Assembly: GCF_005144745.1 (NCBI RefSeq) | Contig: NZ_SWKK01000019.1 | Coordinates: 18,510-82,509 of the forward strand | DNA from: Flavobacterium sp. ASW18X | GTDB lineage: Bacteria > Bacteroidota > Bacteroidia > Flavobacteriales > Flavobacteriaceae | Reading direction: 5' to 3' | Length of the DNA: 64,000 nucleotides | Shown: positions 8,302 to 17,319 of the stretch, piece after piece | How positions within the stretch are numbered: position 1 is the first letter of the stretch | Layout: every line of letters begins with the position of its first letter | Program-made: the position numbers and the translations under genes | Notes under the pieces: generated by a model | Database searches by the model: none | Told to the model about the DNA's origin: nothing | Seen by the model: only the letters and a program-made list of their open reading frames with translations

Positions 8302-9123
8302 CGCACTTTTGTACAACATCGTAAATAAGGCCATTACTATCGGTATTGCCTCTACCCATAATGCTGCATAGTTATTTTTCTGCTGTATACGTGTAAAAAA
8401 AAGTGCAAGGAATAAAAGAAAAATCCAAAGTACATCTTGCCAGTACCCTATAGTTGATACTCGCCGTTCTATTAGCGCTAAAAGTACGTAAAACAACAGC
8501 AAACCGTAACCTATTTGCTTTGTTTTAGCAATCCCAAACCGTTGTGGTAAGGTCCTTAGCTCTAATGCATCGTATTTTAAGTCTCTAATTTCAAAAGGTA
8601 TCAATAACACCAATACTAATACGAGTTGTTGTAAAAACAACCACAAAATGGTTAAATCAAATACTTTACATTCTGCCAATATAGGAATCCAAAGCGTAAA
8701 TCCTGCCCAAACCAAAGCCACCAGAAAAATTTTTACCCCCCCTAAGCTTCGTAAATTTTTTGCCCTCGGCAAAAAAGGAATGGCATATAGGGCAGAGATG
8801 ACCGCCAAGATACAAAGCGGCAGGTACAACTGCGTATCCACATAAACAAACAGAACGTAAAACGCTAAAAAACCAACTATAAAACTAAATAACTGTATAG
8901 TTCTGTGGTGTGGAGTAGACACTAGAATATACTTTCTAGCTTCTACCCCGTATTTTATAAAATTATAACCAACAATCGTAGCACTCCATAAAAAGATTGC
9001 ATACCAAAAATCAAAAGAAATGTTTAGCTTTTCTAGCGTTACATAGTACAAGGAAGAAACCGCCAAACCTACATGGATACTAGCATCCAAATAAAATTGT
9101 AGTAAGCGCCTAAACGTTTTCAT
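8296..9123 (-). CDS. UbiA-like integral membrane protein
   Basis: An intramembrane protein of 275 residues with about eight or nine hydrophobic helices, in the size range of UbiA prenyltransferases. The second aspartate-rich loop is present (FEIRDLKYDALELRTLPQRFG, containing DLKYD). The position of the first NDxxDxxxD loop reads YNFIKYGVEARK, lacking both aspartates that normally bind Mg-diphosphate. It may therefore be inactive as a canonical prenyltransferase or may use another substrate. It starts at ATG 9123 and is divergent from gcvP. No quinone, heme or carotenoid pathway genes lie beside it. Confidence 0.7.
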   Translation of the reverse strand: MKTFRRLLQFYLDASIHVGLAVSSLYYVTLEKLNISFDFWYAIFLWSATIVGYNFIKYGVEARKYILVSTPHHRTIQLFSFIVGFLAFYVLFVYVDTQLYLPLCILAVISALYAIPFLPRAKNLRSLGGVKIFLVALVWAGFTLWIPILAECKVFDLTILWLFLQQLVLVLVLLIPFEIRDLKYDALELRTLPQRFGIAKTKQIGYGLLLFYVLLALIERRVSTIGYWQDVLWIFLLFLALFFTRIQQKNNYAALWVEAIPIVMALFTMLYKSAL

Positions 9124-9251
9124 TAAACAAAAGTAGCCAAAGCTTTTAGAAGGTTAATTCTTGGTTAACAACTTTAGATTTGCCCTGTCGCCAATTTGCC
9201 AATTATAAGTGAATTAATCAGTAATTTTGATCACTTTATTTTTTGGGTACT

Positions 9252-12092
9252 ATGAATACAGAACTATTTGCAGCCCGCCACATTGGGGTTAGGGAACAAG
9301 ACTTGAAGAAAATGCTTCAAGTAATTGGGGTACAAGATTTAGAAGAATTAATGTACCAAACCATTCCAGATGATATCCGCCTTAAAAAGGAATTGGATTT
9401 ACCTACTGCCCTTAGCGAGCATCAGTTTTTGGAACACATTCAGAAACTATCAGAAAAAAACAAAGTATTAAAGACTTATATTGGGCTTGGTTACCACAAT
9501 ACCCTAACGCCTTCCGTGATTAAAAGAAATATTTTAGAGAATCCAGGATGGTATACCGCCTACACACCGTATCAGGCAGAAATTGCTCAAGGTAGATTAG
9601 AGGCTCTTCTTAATTTCCAGACTATGGTGTGCGATTTAACCGGAATGGAAATTGCCAATGCTTCTCTCTTAGACGAAAGTACGGCCGCGGCAGAAGCAAT
9701 GACTATGCTTTTCGATTTGAGAAGCAGACAACAAAAGAAAGAAGGCATACTCAAATTTTTTGTGTCAGAAGAAATACTACCACAAACCCTAAGTTTACTG
9801 CAAACCCGTGCCATTCCTCTAGAAATAGAACTTGTAGTTGGCAACCACCAAACGTTCGATTTTAGCACAGAATTCTTTGGCGCTTTACTACAATATCCGG
9901 GCAAAAACGGAATGATTTATGACTATGCAGATTTTGCCAATAAAGCTAAAGAACAAGGTATTAAAATAGCGATTGCTGCAGATATTTTAAGCCTAGTATT
10001 ACTTAAAGCTCCTGGAGAGTGGGGTGTAGATGTAGTAATAGGCACCACCCAACGTTTTGGTATTCCTTTAGGTTATGGAGGTCCGCACGCTGCATTTTTT
10101 GCTACCAAAGATGCCTATAAAAGAAATATTCCTGGGCGTATTATTGGTAAAACCAAAGATACAGATGGCAACCCCGCTCTGCGTATGGCATTGCAAACCA
10201 GAGAACAACATATAAAAAGAGACAAAGCAACTTCTAACATCTGTACAGCTCAGGTCCTTTTAGCTGTAATGGCTGGCATGTATGCGGTTTATCATGGCCC
10301 GGAAGGGTTAAAATATATTGCAGAAGGTGTACATAGAAAAACTAAAAAATTAGCAACAGCTCTTACAGAAAAAGGATTTGGTTTAGCTAACGCAAATTTC
10401 TTTGATACCATCACCGTTACTGTTAAAGATACTGAGGCATTAAAAAATAAAGCTTTAGAACAGGGAATTAACCTAAATTATTGGGATGCTACCACAGTAA
10501 GTATTGCCTTAAATGAAGCCACTTCTGAAACGGATGTTGAAGAGCTTATTGCACTGTTTAATGACAATTTAGCAAATACGCAAAAGTCCGCTGTAATCGG
10601 TATTCCAGAAAATCTAGAAAGAGATACCCCCTATTTAGAAAACGAAGTTTTTAACAGCTACCATTCAGAAACCGATTTAATGCGTTACATTAAAAAATTG
10701 GAACGTAAAGATTTGGCGCTAAACCATTCCATGATTTCTTTGGGTAGTTGTACCATGAAATTAAACGCCGCTTCTGAAATGTTGCCGTTAAGTTGGACTA
10801 ATTGGGGTAATATACACCCTTTTGTACCATTAGACCAAGCTGCTGGCTACCAAGAAATGCTGAAGAACTTAGAAGACTATCTTACAGAAATTACTGGTTT
10901 CGCGGCAACCTCGCTACAACCAAACTCAGGAGCTCAAGGAGAATTTGCTGGTTTAATGACCATACGTGCATACCATGAAGCTAATGGAGAGGGACATAGA
11001 AATATTTGTATAATACCAGCATCTGCGCACGGTACTAATCCTGCCTCTGCAGTAATGGCTGGGATGAAGGTAGTGGTTACCAAAACAGACGAACGCGGTA
11101 ATATAGATGTGGCAGATTTAGAAGAAAAAGTAAAATTACACTCAGAAAACCTGTCTTCTTTAATGGTAACCTATCCGTCTACGCACGGTGTTTTTGAGTC
11201 GTCTATTAAATACATAACCAACCTAATACATGAACATGGTGGTCAGGTTTATATGGATGGTGCAAATATGAATGCGCAAGTAGGCTTAACCAATCCTGCA
11301 ACTATTGGGGCAGATGTTTGCCATTTAAACTTGCATAAAACCTTTGCCATTCCACACGGAGGCGGTGGCCCTGGTGTAGGTCCTATTTGTGTAGCAGAAC
11401 AATTAAAACCATTTTTACCCACAAATCCTGTGATAGCTACTGGCGGTGAAAATGCCATAACTGCTATTTCTGCAGCTCCCTGGGGTAGTGCACTGGTATG
11501 TTTAATTTCTTACGGCTACATACGTATGTTAGGAACTAAAGGTGTAACTAATGCTACCAAGTACGCTATCTTAAACGCCAATTATATTAAAGAAAAACTA
11601 ACGGGTAGTTATGAGGTATTGTACACAGGAGAAAGAGGAAGAGCTGCTCATGAAATGATTATTGATTGTAGACCTTTTAAAGCGAATGGTATTGAAGTCA
11701 CAGATATCGCAAAGCGATTGATGGATTACGGTTTTCATGCTCCAACGGTTTCTTTTCCTGTAGCAGGCACCATGATGATAGAACCTACTGAAAGCGAAGG
11801 TATAGCAGAACTAGACCGTTTTTGCGAGGCTATGCTTTCTATAAGAGCAGAGATTGAAGCTGCAGATGTAGATGAACCTAATAATGTCCTGAAAAATTCG
11901 CCACATACAATGGCTATGGTTACGGCAGATGTTTGGGAGTTTCCTTATAGCAGGCAACAAGCCGCATATCCTTTAGAATTTGTGGCTGATAATAAATTTT
12001 GGCCATCGGTTAGAAGAACGGATGAAGCTTTTGGAGATCGTAATTTAATTTGTACTTGTGCGCCTATAGAAGCGTATGCAGAAGCTCAATAA
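9252..12092 (+). CDS. gcvP: Glycine dehydrogenase (decarboxylating), P-protein
   Basis: The PLP enzyme of the glycine cleavage system: it decarboxylates glycine and passes the aminomethyl group to lipoylated H-protein. It is the full fused form of 946 residues, with an N-terminal half (FAARHIGVREQDLKKML, YTPYQAEIAQGRLEALLNFQ) and a C-terminal catalytic half. The PLP lysine is Lys696 in LNLHKTFAIPHGGGGPG; GSCTMKLNAASEM and GTNPASAVMAGM are also conserved. The ATG at 9252 is preferred over a TTG three codons earlier. It stands alone here (no gcvT or gcvH nearby) and is followed by a strong terminator. Confidence 0.98.
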   Translation: MNTELFAARHIGVREQDLKKMLQVIGVQDLEELMYQTIPDDIRLKKELDLPTALSEHQFLEHIQKLSEKNKVLKTYIGLGYHNTLTPSVIKRNILENPGWYTAYTPYQAEIAQGRLEALLNFQTMVCDLTGMEIANASLLDESTAAAEAMTMLFDLRSRQQKKEGILKFFVSEEILPQTLSLLQTRAIPLEIELVVGNHQTFDFSTEFFGALLQYPGKNGMIYDYADFANKAKEQGIKIAIAADILSLVLLKAPGEWGVDVVIGTTQRFGIPLGYGGPHAAFFATKDAYKRNIPGRIIGKTKDTDGNPALRMALQTREQHIKRDKATSNICTAQVLLAVMAGMYAVYHGPEGLKYIAEGVHRKTKKLATALTEKGFGLANANFFDTITVTVKDTEALKNKALEQGINLNYWDATTVSIALNEATSETDVEELIALFNDNLANTQKSAVIGIPENLERDTPYLENEVFNSYHSETDLMRYIKKLERKDLALNHSMISLGSCTMKLNAASEMLPLSWTNWGNIHPFVPLDQAAGYQEMLKNLEDYLTEITGFAATSLQPNSGAQGEFAGLMTIRAYHEANGEGHRNICIIPASAHGTNPASAVMAGMKVVVTKTDERGNIDVADLEEKVKLHSENLSSLMVTYPSTHGVFESSIKYITNLIHEHGGQVYMDGANMNAQVGLTNPATIGADVCHLNLHKTFAIPHGGGGPGVGPICVAEQLKPFLPTNPVIATGGENAITAISAAPWGSALVCLISYGYIRMLGTKGVTNATKYAILNANYIKEKLTGSYEVLYTGERGRAAHEMIIDCRPFKANGIEVTDIAKRLMDYGFHAPTVSFPVAGTMMIEPTESEGIAELDRFCEAMLSIRAEIEAADVDEPNNVLKNSPHTMAMVTADVWEFPYSRQQAAYPLEFVADNKFWPSVRRTDEAFGDRNLICTCAPIEAYAEAQ

Positions 12093-12132
12093 GCCCTTAT
12101 AAAACTGGGAGTTACCTAAAACTATAGTTTAT

Positions 12133-12176
12133 AAAACACCACTTTCTTTTTTAATGAATAGTGGTGTTTTTATTTT
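12133..12176 (+). terminator. Rho-independent terminator after gcvP
   Basis: A 10-bp perfect stem (AAAACACCAC / GTGGTGTTTT) with an 18-base loop runs into a T-rich tail, about 40 bases after the gcvP stop. Confidence 0.85.
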
Positions 12177-12255
12177 TTGGGCATAATACATTTTATTATG
12201 CATGCATAGTATTTAATGGTAGTTTTCGGTATCTTTCCCTGTAAGACTAAACTGA

Positions 12256-13314
12256 ATGAATATTACTATTACCGGAACGGGTAGTTACATTCCCGAAACT
12301 GCTGTACCAAACTCAGATTTTTTATCTCATGCATTTGTAGATGCTAATGGAATGGCGATTGCTGCTCCAAATACTGAGATTATTTCAAAATTTGAAGCCA
12401 TCACGGGCATTAAAGAACGTAGGTACGCCAACGTAGAACAAAAGGCTTCAGACTTGGGATATTTAGCAGCAGAGAACGCCATAGCAGATGCCAATATAAA
12501 CAAGGAGTCCATTGATTATATTATTTACGCGCATAACTTTGGCGACCTTGCTCCGGGTAAACCTCAAGGAGATGTACTACCGAGTTTAGCCAGTAGAGTA
12601 AAGCATCTATTGCAAATCGAAAATCCTAACTGCGTAGCATTCGATTTAATATTTGGCTGCCCAGGATGGCTAGAGGCAATGATACAAGCCAAAGCACTCA
12701 TAGCTAGCGGCATGGCAAAAACTTGCTTGCTTATTGGTGGGGAAACTTTGTCTCGTGTAGTGGATTTATATGATAGAGATAGTATGATTTTTGCTGATGG
12801 AGCAGGCGCCACAATTCTGCAAAAAGATGGTGGCAATGGCAGTATTCTAGCTCATGCAACACAGACCTACGCTAATGATGAAGCATACTTTTTATACTTT
12901 GATTCTAGTTATGAGAGTTCTGCAAAAAACGAACAGCAGTATATAAAAATGCATGGCAGAAAAGTATATGAATTTGCTTGTATTAAAGTACCCAAAGCCA
13001 TGAAAGCCTGTTTAGACAAAAGTGATGTAGCCATAGATGAGGTCAAAAAAATTTTTATACATCAGGCAAATGAAAAGATGGATGAGGCCATCATTAAGCG
13101 TTTTTACAAGCAATACAACATGCCGGTACCAGATGGCATTATGCCCATGAATATTCAGCAACTAGGGAATAGCTCTGTTGCTACTATACCTACGCTGTTA
13201 GATATGGTACGTAAAGGGCAGTTAGAAAACCATGCTTTACAAGAAGGTGATGTTATTCTGTTTGCAAGTGTTGGGGCAGGGATGAACATCAATGCTATGC
13301 TTTACAAAGTTTAG
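12256..13314 (+). CDS. 3-oxoacyl-ACP synthase III (KAS III/FabH)-like enzyme
   Basis: A thiolase-fold condensing enzyme of 352 residues with an intact Cys-His-Asn triad: Cys135 in DLIFGCPGW, His269 in IFIHQANEKM and Asn305 in QQLGNSSVATIP. The context of the cysteine differs from housekeeping FabH (usually ACSGF), which suggests a specialised acyl substrate. It starts at ATG 12256 after a weak -7-like box (TATCTTTC, 12230-12237). A methyltransferase and a family 2 glycosyltransferase follow closely on the same strand, so it may make or prime an acyl group for a glycolipid or secondary lipid. No acyl carrier protein is encoded nearby, and the chain length cannot be deduced. Confidence 0.85.
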   Translation: MNITITGTGSYIPETAVPNSDFLSHAFVDANGMAIAAPNTEIISKFEAITGIKERRYANVEQKASDLGYLAAENAIADANINKESIDYIIYAHNFGDLAPGKPQGDVLPSLASRVKHLLQIENPNCVAFDLIFGCPGWLEAMIQAKALIASGMAKTCLLIGGETLSRVVDLYDRDSMIFADGAGATILQKDGGNGSILAHATQTYANDEAYFLYFDSSYESSAKNEQQYIKMHGRKVYEFACIKVPKAMKACLDKSDVAIDEVKKIFIHQANEKMDEAIIKRFYKQYNMPVPDGIMPMNIQQLGNSSVATIPTLLDMVRKGQLENHALQEGDVILFASVGAGMNINAMLYKV

Positions 13315-13369
13315 CGTTTTTTAGCGCACAAATTTGGAATATGTTTACGGAAATTTGAATCTTTACCTT

Positions 13370-13894
13370 ATGTACGAAGGCAAATTTCCGCATAAACGCT
13401 ATAAACATACTTTAGCATTCTTGCAAAAACACATTTCTACGGACCAGAATCTGTTGGATTTAGGGGTAGAAAATCCCTTTACTAACGTAATGACGGAGGC
13501 AGGTTACGCAGTAGAAAACACCAAAGGAGAAGACCTAGACGAAGATTTTTCTAGTGTTGAAAGTAGTGATGCTCCAGTAGTTACAGCTTTTGAAATTTTT
13601 GAACATTTAATTGCCCCTTATAACGTTTTAAAAGCCATTAAAGCAGATAAGTTGGTAGCGAGCATACCCATGCGCTTATGGTTTGCCCCTGCATACCGCA
13701 GTAAAACTGACCCTTGGGACAGACACTATCACGAGTTTGAAGATTGGCAGTTTAATTGGTTGTTAGAAAAAGCAGGATGGGAGATTAAAGATAGTGCCAA
13801 GTGGACTAACCCAACCAAAAAGATTGGTGTACGCCCTTTACTTAGGTATTTTACCAACCGCTATTATATTGTCTACGCAGAGCGAAAAAAATAG
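13370..13894 (+). CDS. SAM-dependent methyltransferase-like protein
   Basis: A protein of 174 residues resembling a class I methyltransferase. A short motif I-like strand (NLLDLGVENPFTNVM) takes the place of the usual glycine-rich loop; TAFEIFEHLIAPYNVL matches the motif II/post-II region (FEVLEHL in relatives); and DRHYHEFEDWQFNWLLEKAGW is typical of the C-terminal part. The canonical GxGxG is not obvious, so SAM binding is inferred. The ATG at 13370 (MYEGKFPHKRYK) is taken; a TTG at 13334 would add 12 residues. The next gene begins 2 bases after its stop, implying co-translation with the glycosyltransferase. Confidence 0.7.
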   Translation: MYEGKFPHKRYKHTLAFLQKHISTDQNLLDLGVENPFTNVMTEAGYAVENTKGEDLDEDFSSVESSDAPVVTAFEIFEHLIAPYNVLKAIKADKLVASIPMRLWFAPAYRSKTDPWDRHYHEFEDWQFNWLLEKAGWEIKDSAKWTNPTKKIGVRPLLRYFTNRYYIVYAERKK

Positions 13895-13896
13895 AC

Positions 13897-14748
13897 ATGC
13901 AAATAAGCATCATCATCCCTGCTCATAATGAAGCTAAATATTTAAACGCTTGTTTAGCTTCCTTTGTGGCACAAACACAGCCTCCAGACGAGCTCATTGT
14001 AGTGGACGATAATTCCACCGACGAGACGTACCAAATTGCAGCTTCTTTTGCTACCAGACACCCTTGGATTACCGTAGTGCAACGTAAGAGTGAAGATGTA
14101 CACATTCCCGGAAAAAAAGTGGTAGACACTTTTAACTTTGGCTTGCAAAAAACCAAAATTGCGTACGACTTAATTGGTAAGTTTGATGCTGATATCATTC
14201 TGCCTCCCAATTACTTTGAAGTCATGCGCAACCGATTTAAAGCCAACTGGCTATTGGGCATGTGCTCGGGAGTTTTGCATGTAGAAAAAAATGGTGTTTG
14301 GCAGTTTGAGGGTATCGCTAATAAAAACCATGTGCGTGGCCCTATTAAATTGTATTACCGCCAGCTTTTTGAACTCATGGGAGGGCTAAAACCTGGTGTT
14401 GGCTGGGATACCGTAGACACGCTGTTATGTATGTTTCACGATTTTCAAATAGAAACAGATGAAAACCTCATCGTAAAACATTTAAGACCTACTGGACATG
14501 GGTACTCTGTTAAAAGCTATCAACAAAAAGGAAAAGCACTCTATCAAATGCGATACGACATCGCGCTAGCAAAAATTGCGTTGTTAAAAATGGCGCTACA
14601 AGCAAAATCTCCCCTACTCTATTTACAAGGAATTGTAGGCTACTTAAAAGCATTTTTTACGGGCACAAAACCTTTTGTTACCAAAGCCGAAGGCAAATAC
14701 ATTAGAAAGCACCGCTGGAAAGGTGTTATTTCTAAATTAAGGATATAA
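13897..14748 (+). CDS. Family 2 (GT-A) glycosyltransferase
   Basis: A 283-residue glycosyltransferase beginning MQISIIIPAHNEAKYLNACL. It has the GT2 nucleotide-binding motif VVDDNSTDET and a DxD metal motif in KFDADIILPPNYF. Its C-terminal third is basic and amphipathic, suggesting a peripheral membrane association. The donor and acceptor are unknown. It is the last gene of a KAS III, methyltransferase, glycosyltransferase run and ends at a bidirectional terminator. Confidence 0.88.
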   Translation: MQISIIIPAHNEAKYLNACLASFVAQTQPPDELIVVDDNSTDETYQIAASFATRHPWITVVQRKSEDVHIPGKKVVDTFNFGLQKTKIAYDLIGKFDADIILPPNYFEVMRNRFKANWLLGMCSGVLHVEKNGVWQFEGIANKNHVRGPIKLYYRQLFELMGGLKPGVGWDTVDTLLCMFHDFQIETDENLIVKHLRPTGHGYSVKSYQQKGKALYQMRYDIALAKIALLKMALQAKSPLLYLQGIVGYLKAFFTGTKPFVTKAEGKYIRKHRWKGVISKLRI

Positions 14749-14750
14749 AA

Positions 14751-14772
14751 AAAGTCGCTCTAAAGCGACTTT
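14751..14772. terminator. Bidirectional terminator between glycosyltransferase and pafA
   Basis: A perfect 9-bp stem AAAGTCGCT / AGCGACTTT with a CTAA loop lies between two convergent genes. The stem's own A/T ends give a short U run on both strands. Confidence 0.8.
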
Positions 14773-14794
14773 CTACTTATTCTATCAATACACC

Positions 14795-16468
14795 TTATTC
14801 TAACACTTCTTCTATCGGCGTTCCAGTAGCTCCGTTAGGAAAAGAAATGCCTAATAAAACCGATAAGGTAGGGGCTATATCTGGTATCTCTGTACGGTTA
14901 GCCGTTTCCCCTTTTTTAAATCCTACACCATAAAACAATAGCGGTGCATGAGTATCATAAATAAAAGGAGAACCATGCGTGGACCCTGTCTTAGAATAAC
15001 TAATGTGCGCAGGTTTAGGCACATAAATTACATCCCCAGAACGTTTTTGGTGCCATCCATTTTGCAAAATGTAAGGTATGCCTTTGGTATAATTTTGTTG
15101 CCACATTTGGTTGCCTGTGTATACTTTATCTATATCACTGTAACCCAAAATCTCATACGCAATTTCTTCTTGAACGTCTGCCAATGCTATATCTAAATTA
15201 TTAACCACTTTATGGTCTAAAAAGATTTGCTCATTGCTAATATTCTTTACAATATCTGTGGTTCCGTAACGGTATTTTAAAAACTCTTGAAATTGGGTTT
15301 TAATAGCGTCCATTTCTAGATATCCGGCTGGCACTTTTTGGTCTTCTAAATAAGCCGGTACAGGTATGGCGGCATGGTCTGCAGTTAGGAATAAAGTATA
15401 ATTACCTGCACCAACTTTAGCATCCAAACCATTTAATAATCGTTCTAAATCCTTATCTAATCTTAAATATGTATCTTGTATCTCTTTGGAATCTACCCCA
15501 AATTTATGACCTACATAATCTGTACTCGAATAGCTCACCGCTAAAAAATCAGTGTCGTTATCCGCACCTAAAGCTTCGCCTTCTAAAGCTGCTAAGGCAA
15601 AATCTGTAGTAATACTATTGCCGTATGGCGTACTACTCAAAATACTAAATTGCCCATTTTCTTCCCAAAGTACTGGCAAATCATATGGGAAGGTTGTAGT
15701 ATCTTTACCTCTAAACTTACCCTCGTAATTATTGGCATCTACAACACTTTCTTTATAAGTTGTGATTGGCTTAAGAGTTTCCCATGGTTTTTTATAGTCC
15801 TCAACAATAGAAGATGTATTAAAATCTTGTACCCATTTGGGCAATTGATTCATATAATAAGAACTGGTAATAAAGTTACCCGTAGTACCACCTTCAAACC
15901 AATAGGCTGCATTTGCCGTGTGGCCACCAGGCAAGACAGCCCCTCTATCTTTAATAGCTACTGCAATGGTCTTACCTCTCATTTGCGTAAACAATCTTAA
16001 CTCATCTGTAATGGTTGTTGTCAACATTCTGTGTGGAGACATTTGTCCTTTAGCAGATGTTGTACCTACAGAGGTGTAACTGTCATCCGCAGCGCAGTAA
16101 ACAGATTTATCTGTTTCTTTATCGTACCAATTATTGCCAATTACACCATGTACAGCCGGTGTTGTACCAGTGTAGACCGATGTATGTCCAGGCCCAGTAC
16201 TTGTGGGAGCGTAATTAAAGTGATGGTTTTTACAATTAAAACCATTATTTACTAATCTTTTAAAACCGCCTTCTCCATAGTGGCTCCAAAAACGAGTAAG
16301 ATAATCGTAACGCATTTGGTCTACAATAATACCAACTACAAGTTTTGGTTTTTGAGTTTGGTGAATTTCTGGTGTCTCCTTAGCATTCTTCTTCCTCCTT
16401 TGTGCTGATGTGGTCCAAGTTATTGCACACAGTAATAGTAGTGCAATACACAATCTGTATTTATTCAT
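14795..16468 (-). CDS. pafA: PafA-type alkaline phosphatase, secreted
   Basis: A phosphomonoesterase of the alkaline-phosphatase superfamily, 557 residues, exported by an N-terminal signal peptide (MNKYRLCIALLLLCAITWTT...SAQ). The nucleophile is a threonine in the YAPTSTGPGHTS motif (probably Thr91). Metal ligands appear in VGIIVDQMRYDY (Asp), LAVSYSSTDYVGHKFG (Asp and His), LTADHAAIP (Asp and His) and THGSPFIYDTHAPLLFYG (His). PafA enzymes of Bacteroidota are calcium-dependent or zinc-dependent phosphatases that release phosphate from organic monoesters regardless of phosphate supply. It is divergent from the MlaE-like gene and convergent with the glycosyltransferase. Confidence 0.93.
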   Translation of the reverse strand: MNKYRLCIALLLLCAITWTTSAQRRKKNAKETPEIHQTQKPKLVVGIIVDQMRYDYLTRFWSHYGEGGFKRLVNNGFNCKNHHFNYAPTSTGPGHTSVYTGTTPAVHGVIGNNWYDKETDKSVYCAADDSYTSVGTTSAKGQMSPHRMLTTTITDELRLFTQMRGKTIAVAIKDRGAVLPGGHTANAAYWFEGGTTGNFITSSYYMNQLPKWVQDFNTSSIVEDYKKPWETLKPITTYKESVVDANNYEGKFRGKDTTTFPYDLPVLWEENGQFSILSSTPYGNSITTDFALAALEGEALGADNDTDFLAVSYSSTDYVGHKFGVDSKEIQDTYLRLDKDLERLLNGLDAKVGAGNYTLFLTADHAAIPVPAYLEDQKVPAGYLEMDAIKTQFQEFLKYRYGTTDIVKNISNEQIFLDHKVVNNLDIALADVQEEIAYEILGYSDIDKVYTGNQMWQQNYTKGIPYILQNGWHQKRSGDVIYVPKPAHISYSKTGSTHGSPFIYDTHAPLLFYGVGFKKGETANRTEIPDIAPTLSVLLGISFPNGATGTPIEEVLE

Positions 16469-16581
16469 AATTATAAATTATCCCATGCAAAACTATTCAA
16501 TAAACCGTGTTAATGGATTAAAACAAGGTTAAAAGCGCAGCATTATTCTTATTTTTACCAAAGGATATAGACATTCGCTGC

Positions 16582-17319
16582 ATGAATTACCTTGCTTCTA
16601 TTGGAAAATACTTTATTATGGTTTGGGAGGTTTTTAAAAAACCTACTAAGTGGTCCATCATGAAGACTTTGATACTCAAAGAAATAGATGAACTTATATA
16701 TGGTTCTCTGGGGATTATAATATTTATAGCCTTCTTTATTGGCGGGGTGGTAACCATACAAACCGCTTTAAACCTTACTAACCCATTAATCCCAAAAAGT
16801 CTTATTGGTTTTGCCACACGGCAATCTGTTATTTTGGAGTTTGCACCAACATTTACCTCTATTATCATGGTAGGAAAGGTGGGTTCTTACATTACCTCTA
16901 GTATCGGTACCATGCGGGTTACAGAGCAGATAGATGCCCTAGAAGTTATGGGTGTAAACTCTTTAAACTACTTGGTTTTCCCAAAAATTATTGCCATGCT
17001 TTTTTATCCATTTGCAGTAGCTATTGCCATGTACACCGGAGTATTAGGAGGTTGGGTAGCAGCTGTATTTGGAGATTATGCCCCTAGTGGAGATTACATT
17101 ATGGGCTTACAGTTAGATTTTATTCCTTTCCATGTGTATTATGCCTTTATAAAAACATTACTATTCTCTTTTGTCATAGCAACAATGCCCTCTTATTTTG
17201 GGTATTATATGCAAGGGGGAGCGCTAGAAGTTGGTAAAGCAAGTACCACAGCATTTGTCTGGACCTCTGTGGTACTAATTATTTTAAATTATGTTTTAAC
17301 CCAATTAATGCTTGGCTAA
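16582..17319 (+). CDS. mlaE: MlaE-family ABC transporter permease
   Basis: An integral membrane permease of 245 residues with the MlaE/YrbE pattern: an N-terminal amphipathic helix, about five to six transmembrane helices, and the conserved core ATRQSVILEFAPTFTSIIMVGKVGSYITSSIGTM (read in parts) followed by VTEQIDALEVMGVN. In the Mla system the permease moves phospholipid between the inner membrane and a periplasmic MlaD ring to maintain outer-membrane asymmetry. It overlaps the ATPase gene by one base (TAATG). MlaD, B and C are not encoded next to it. A possible -7-like box (TATTTTTA) lies at 16550-16557. Confidence 0.93.
   Translation: MNYLASIGKYFIMVWEVFKKPTKWSIMKTLILKEIDELIYGSLGIIIFIAFFIGGVVTIQTALNLTNPLIPKSLIGFATRQSVILEFAPTFTSIIMVGKVGSYITSSIGTMRVTEQIDALEVMGVNSLNYLVFPKIIAMLFYPFAVAIAMYTGVLGGWVAAVFGDYAPSGDYIMGLQLDFIPFHVYYAFIKTLLFSFVIATMPSYFGYYMQGGALEVGKASTTAFVWTSVVLIILNYVLTQLMLG

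Noticed and set aside
15650..16255. Plus-strand open frames over the pafA gene
   Set aside because: They lie opposite a well supported conserved gene, have no recognisable domain, and their composition is what complementary-strand reading gives.
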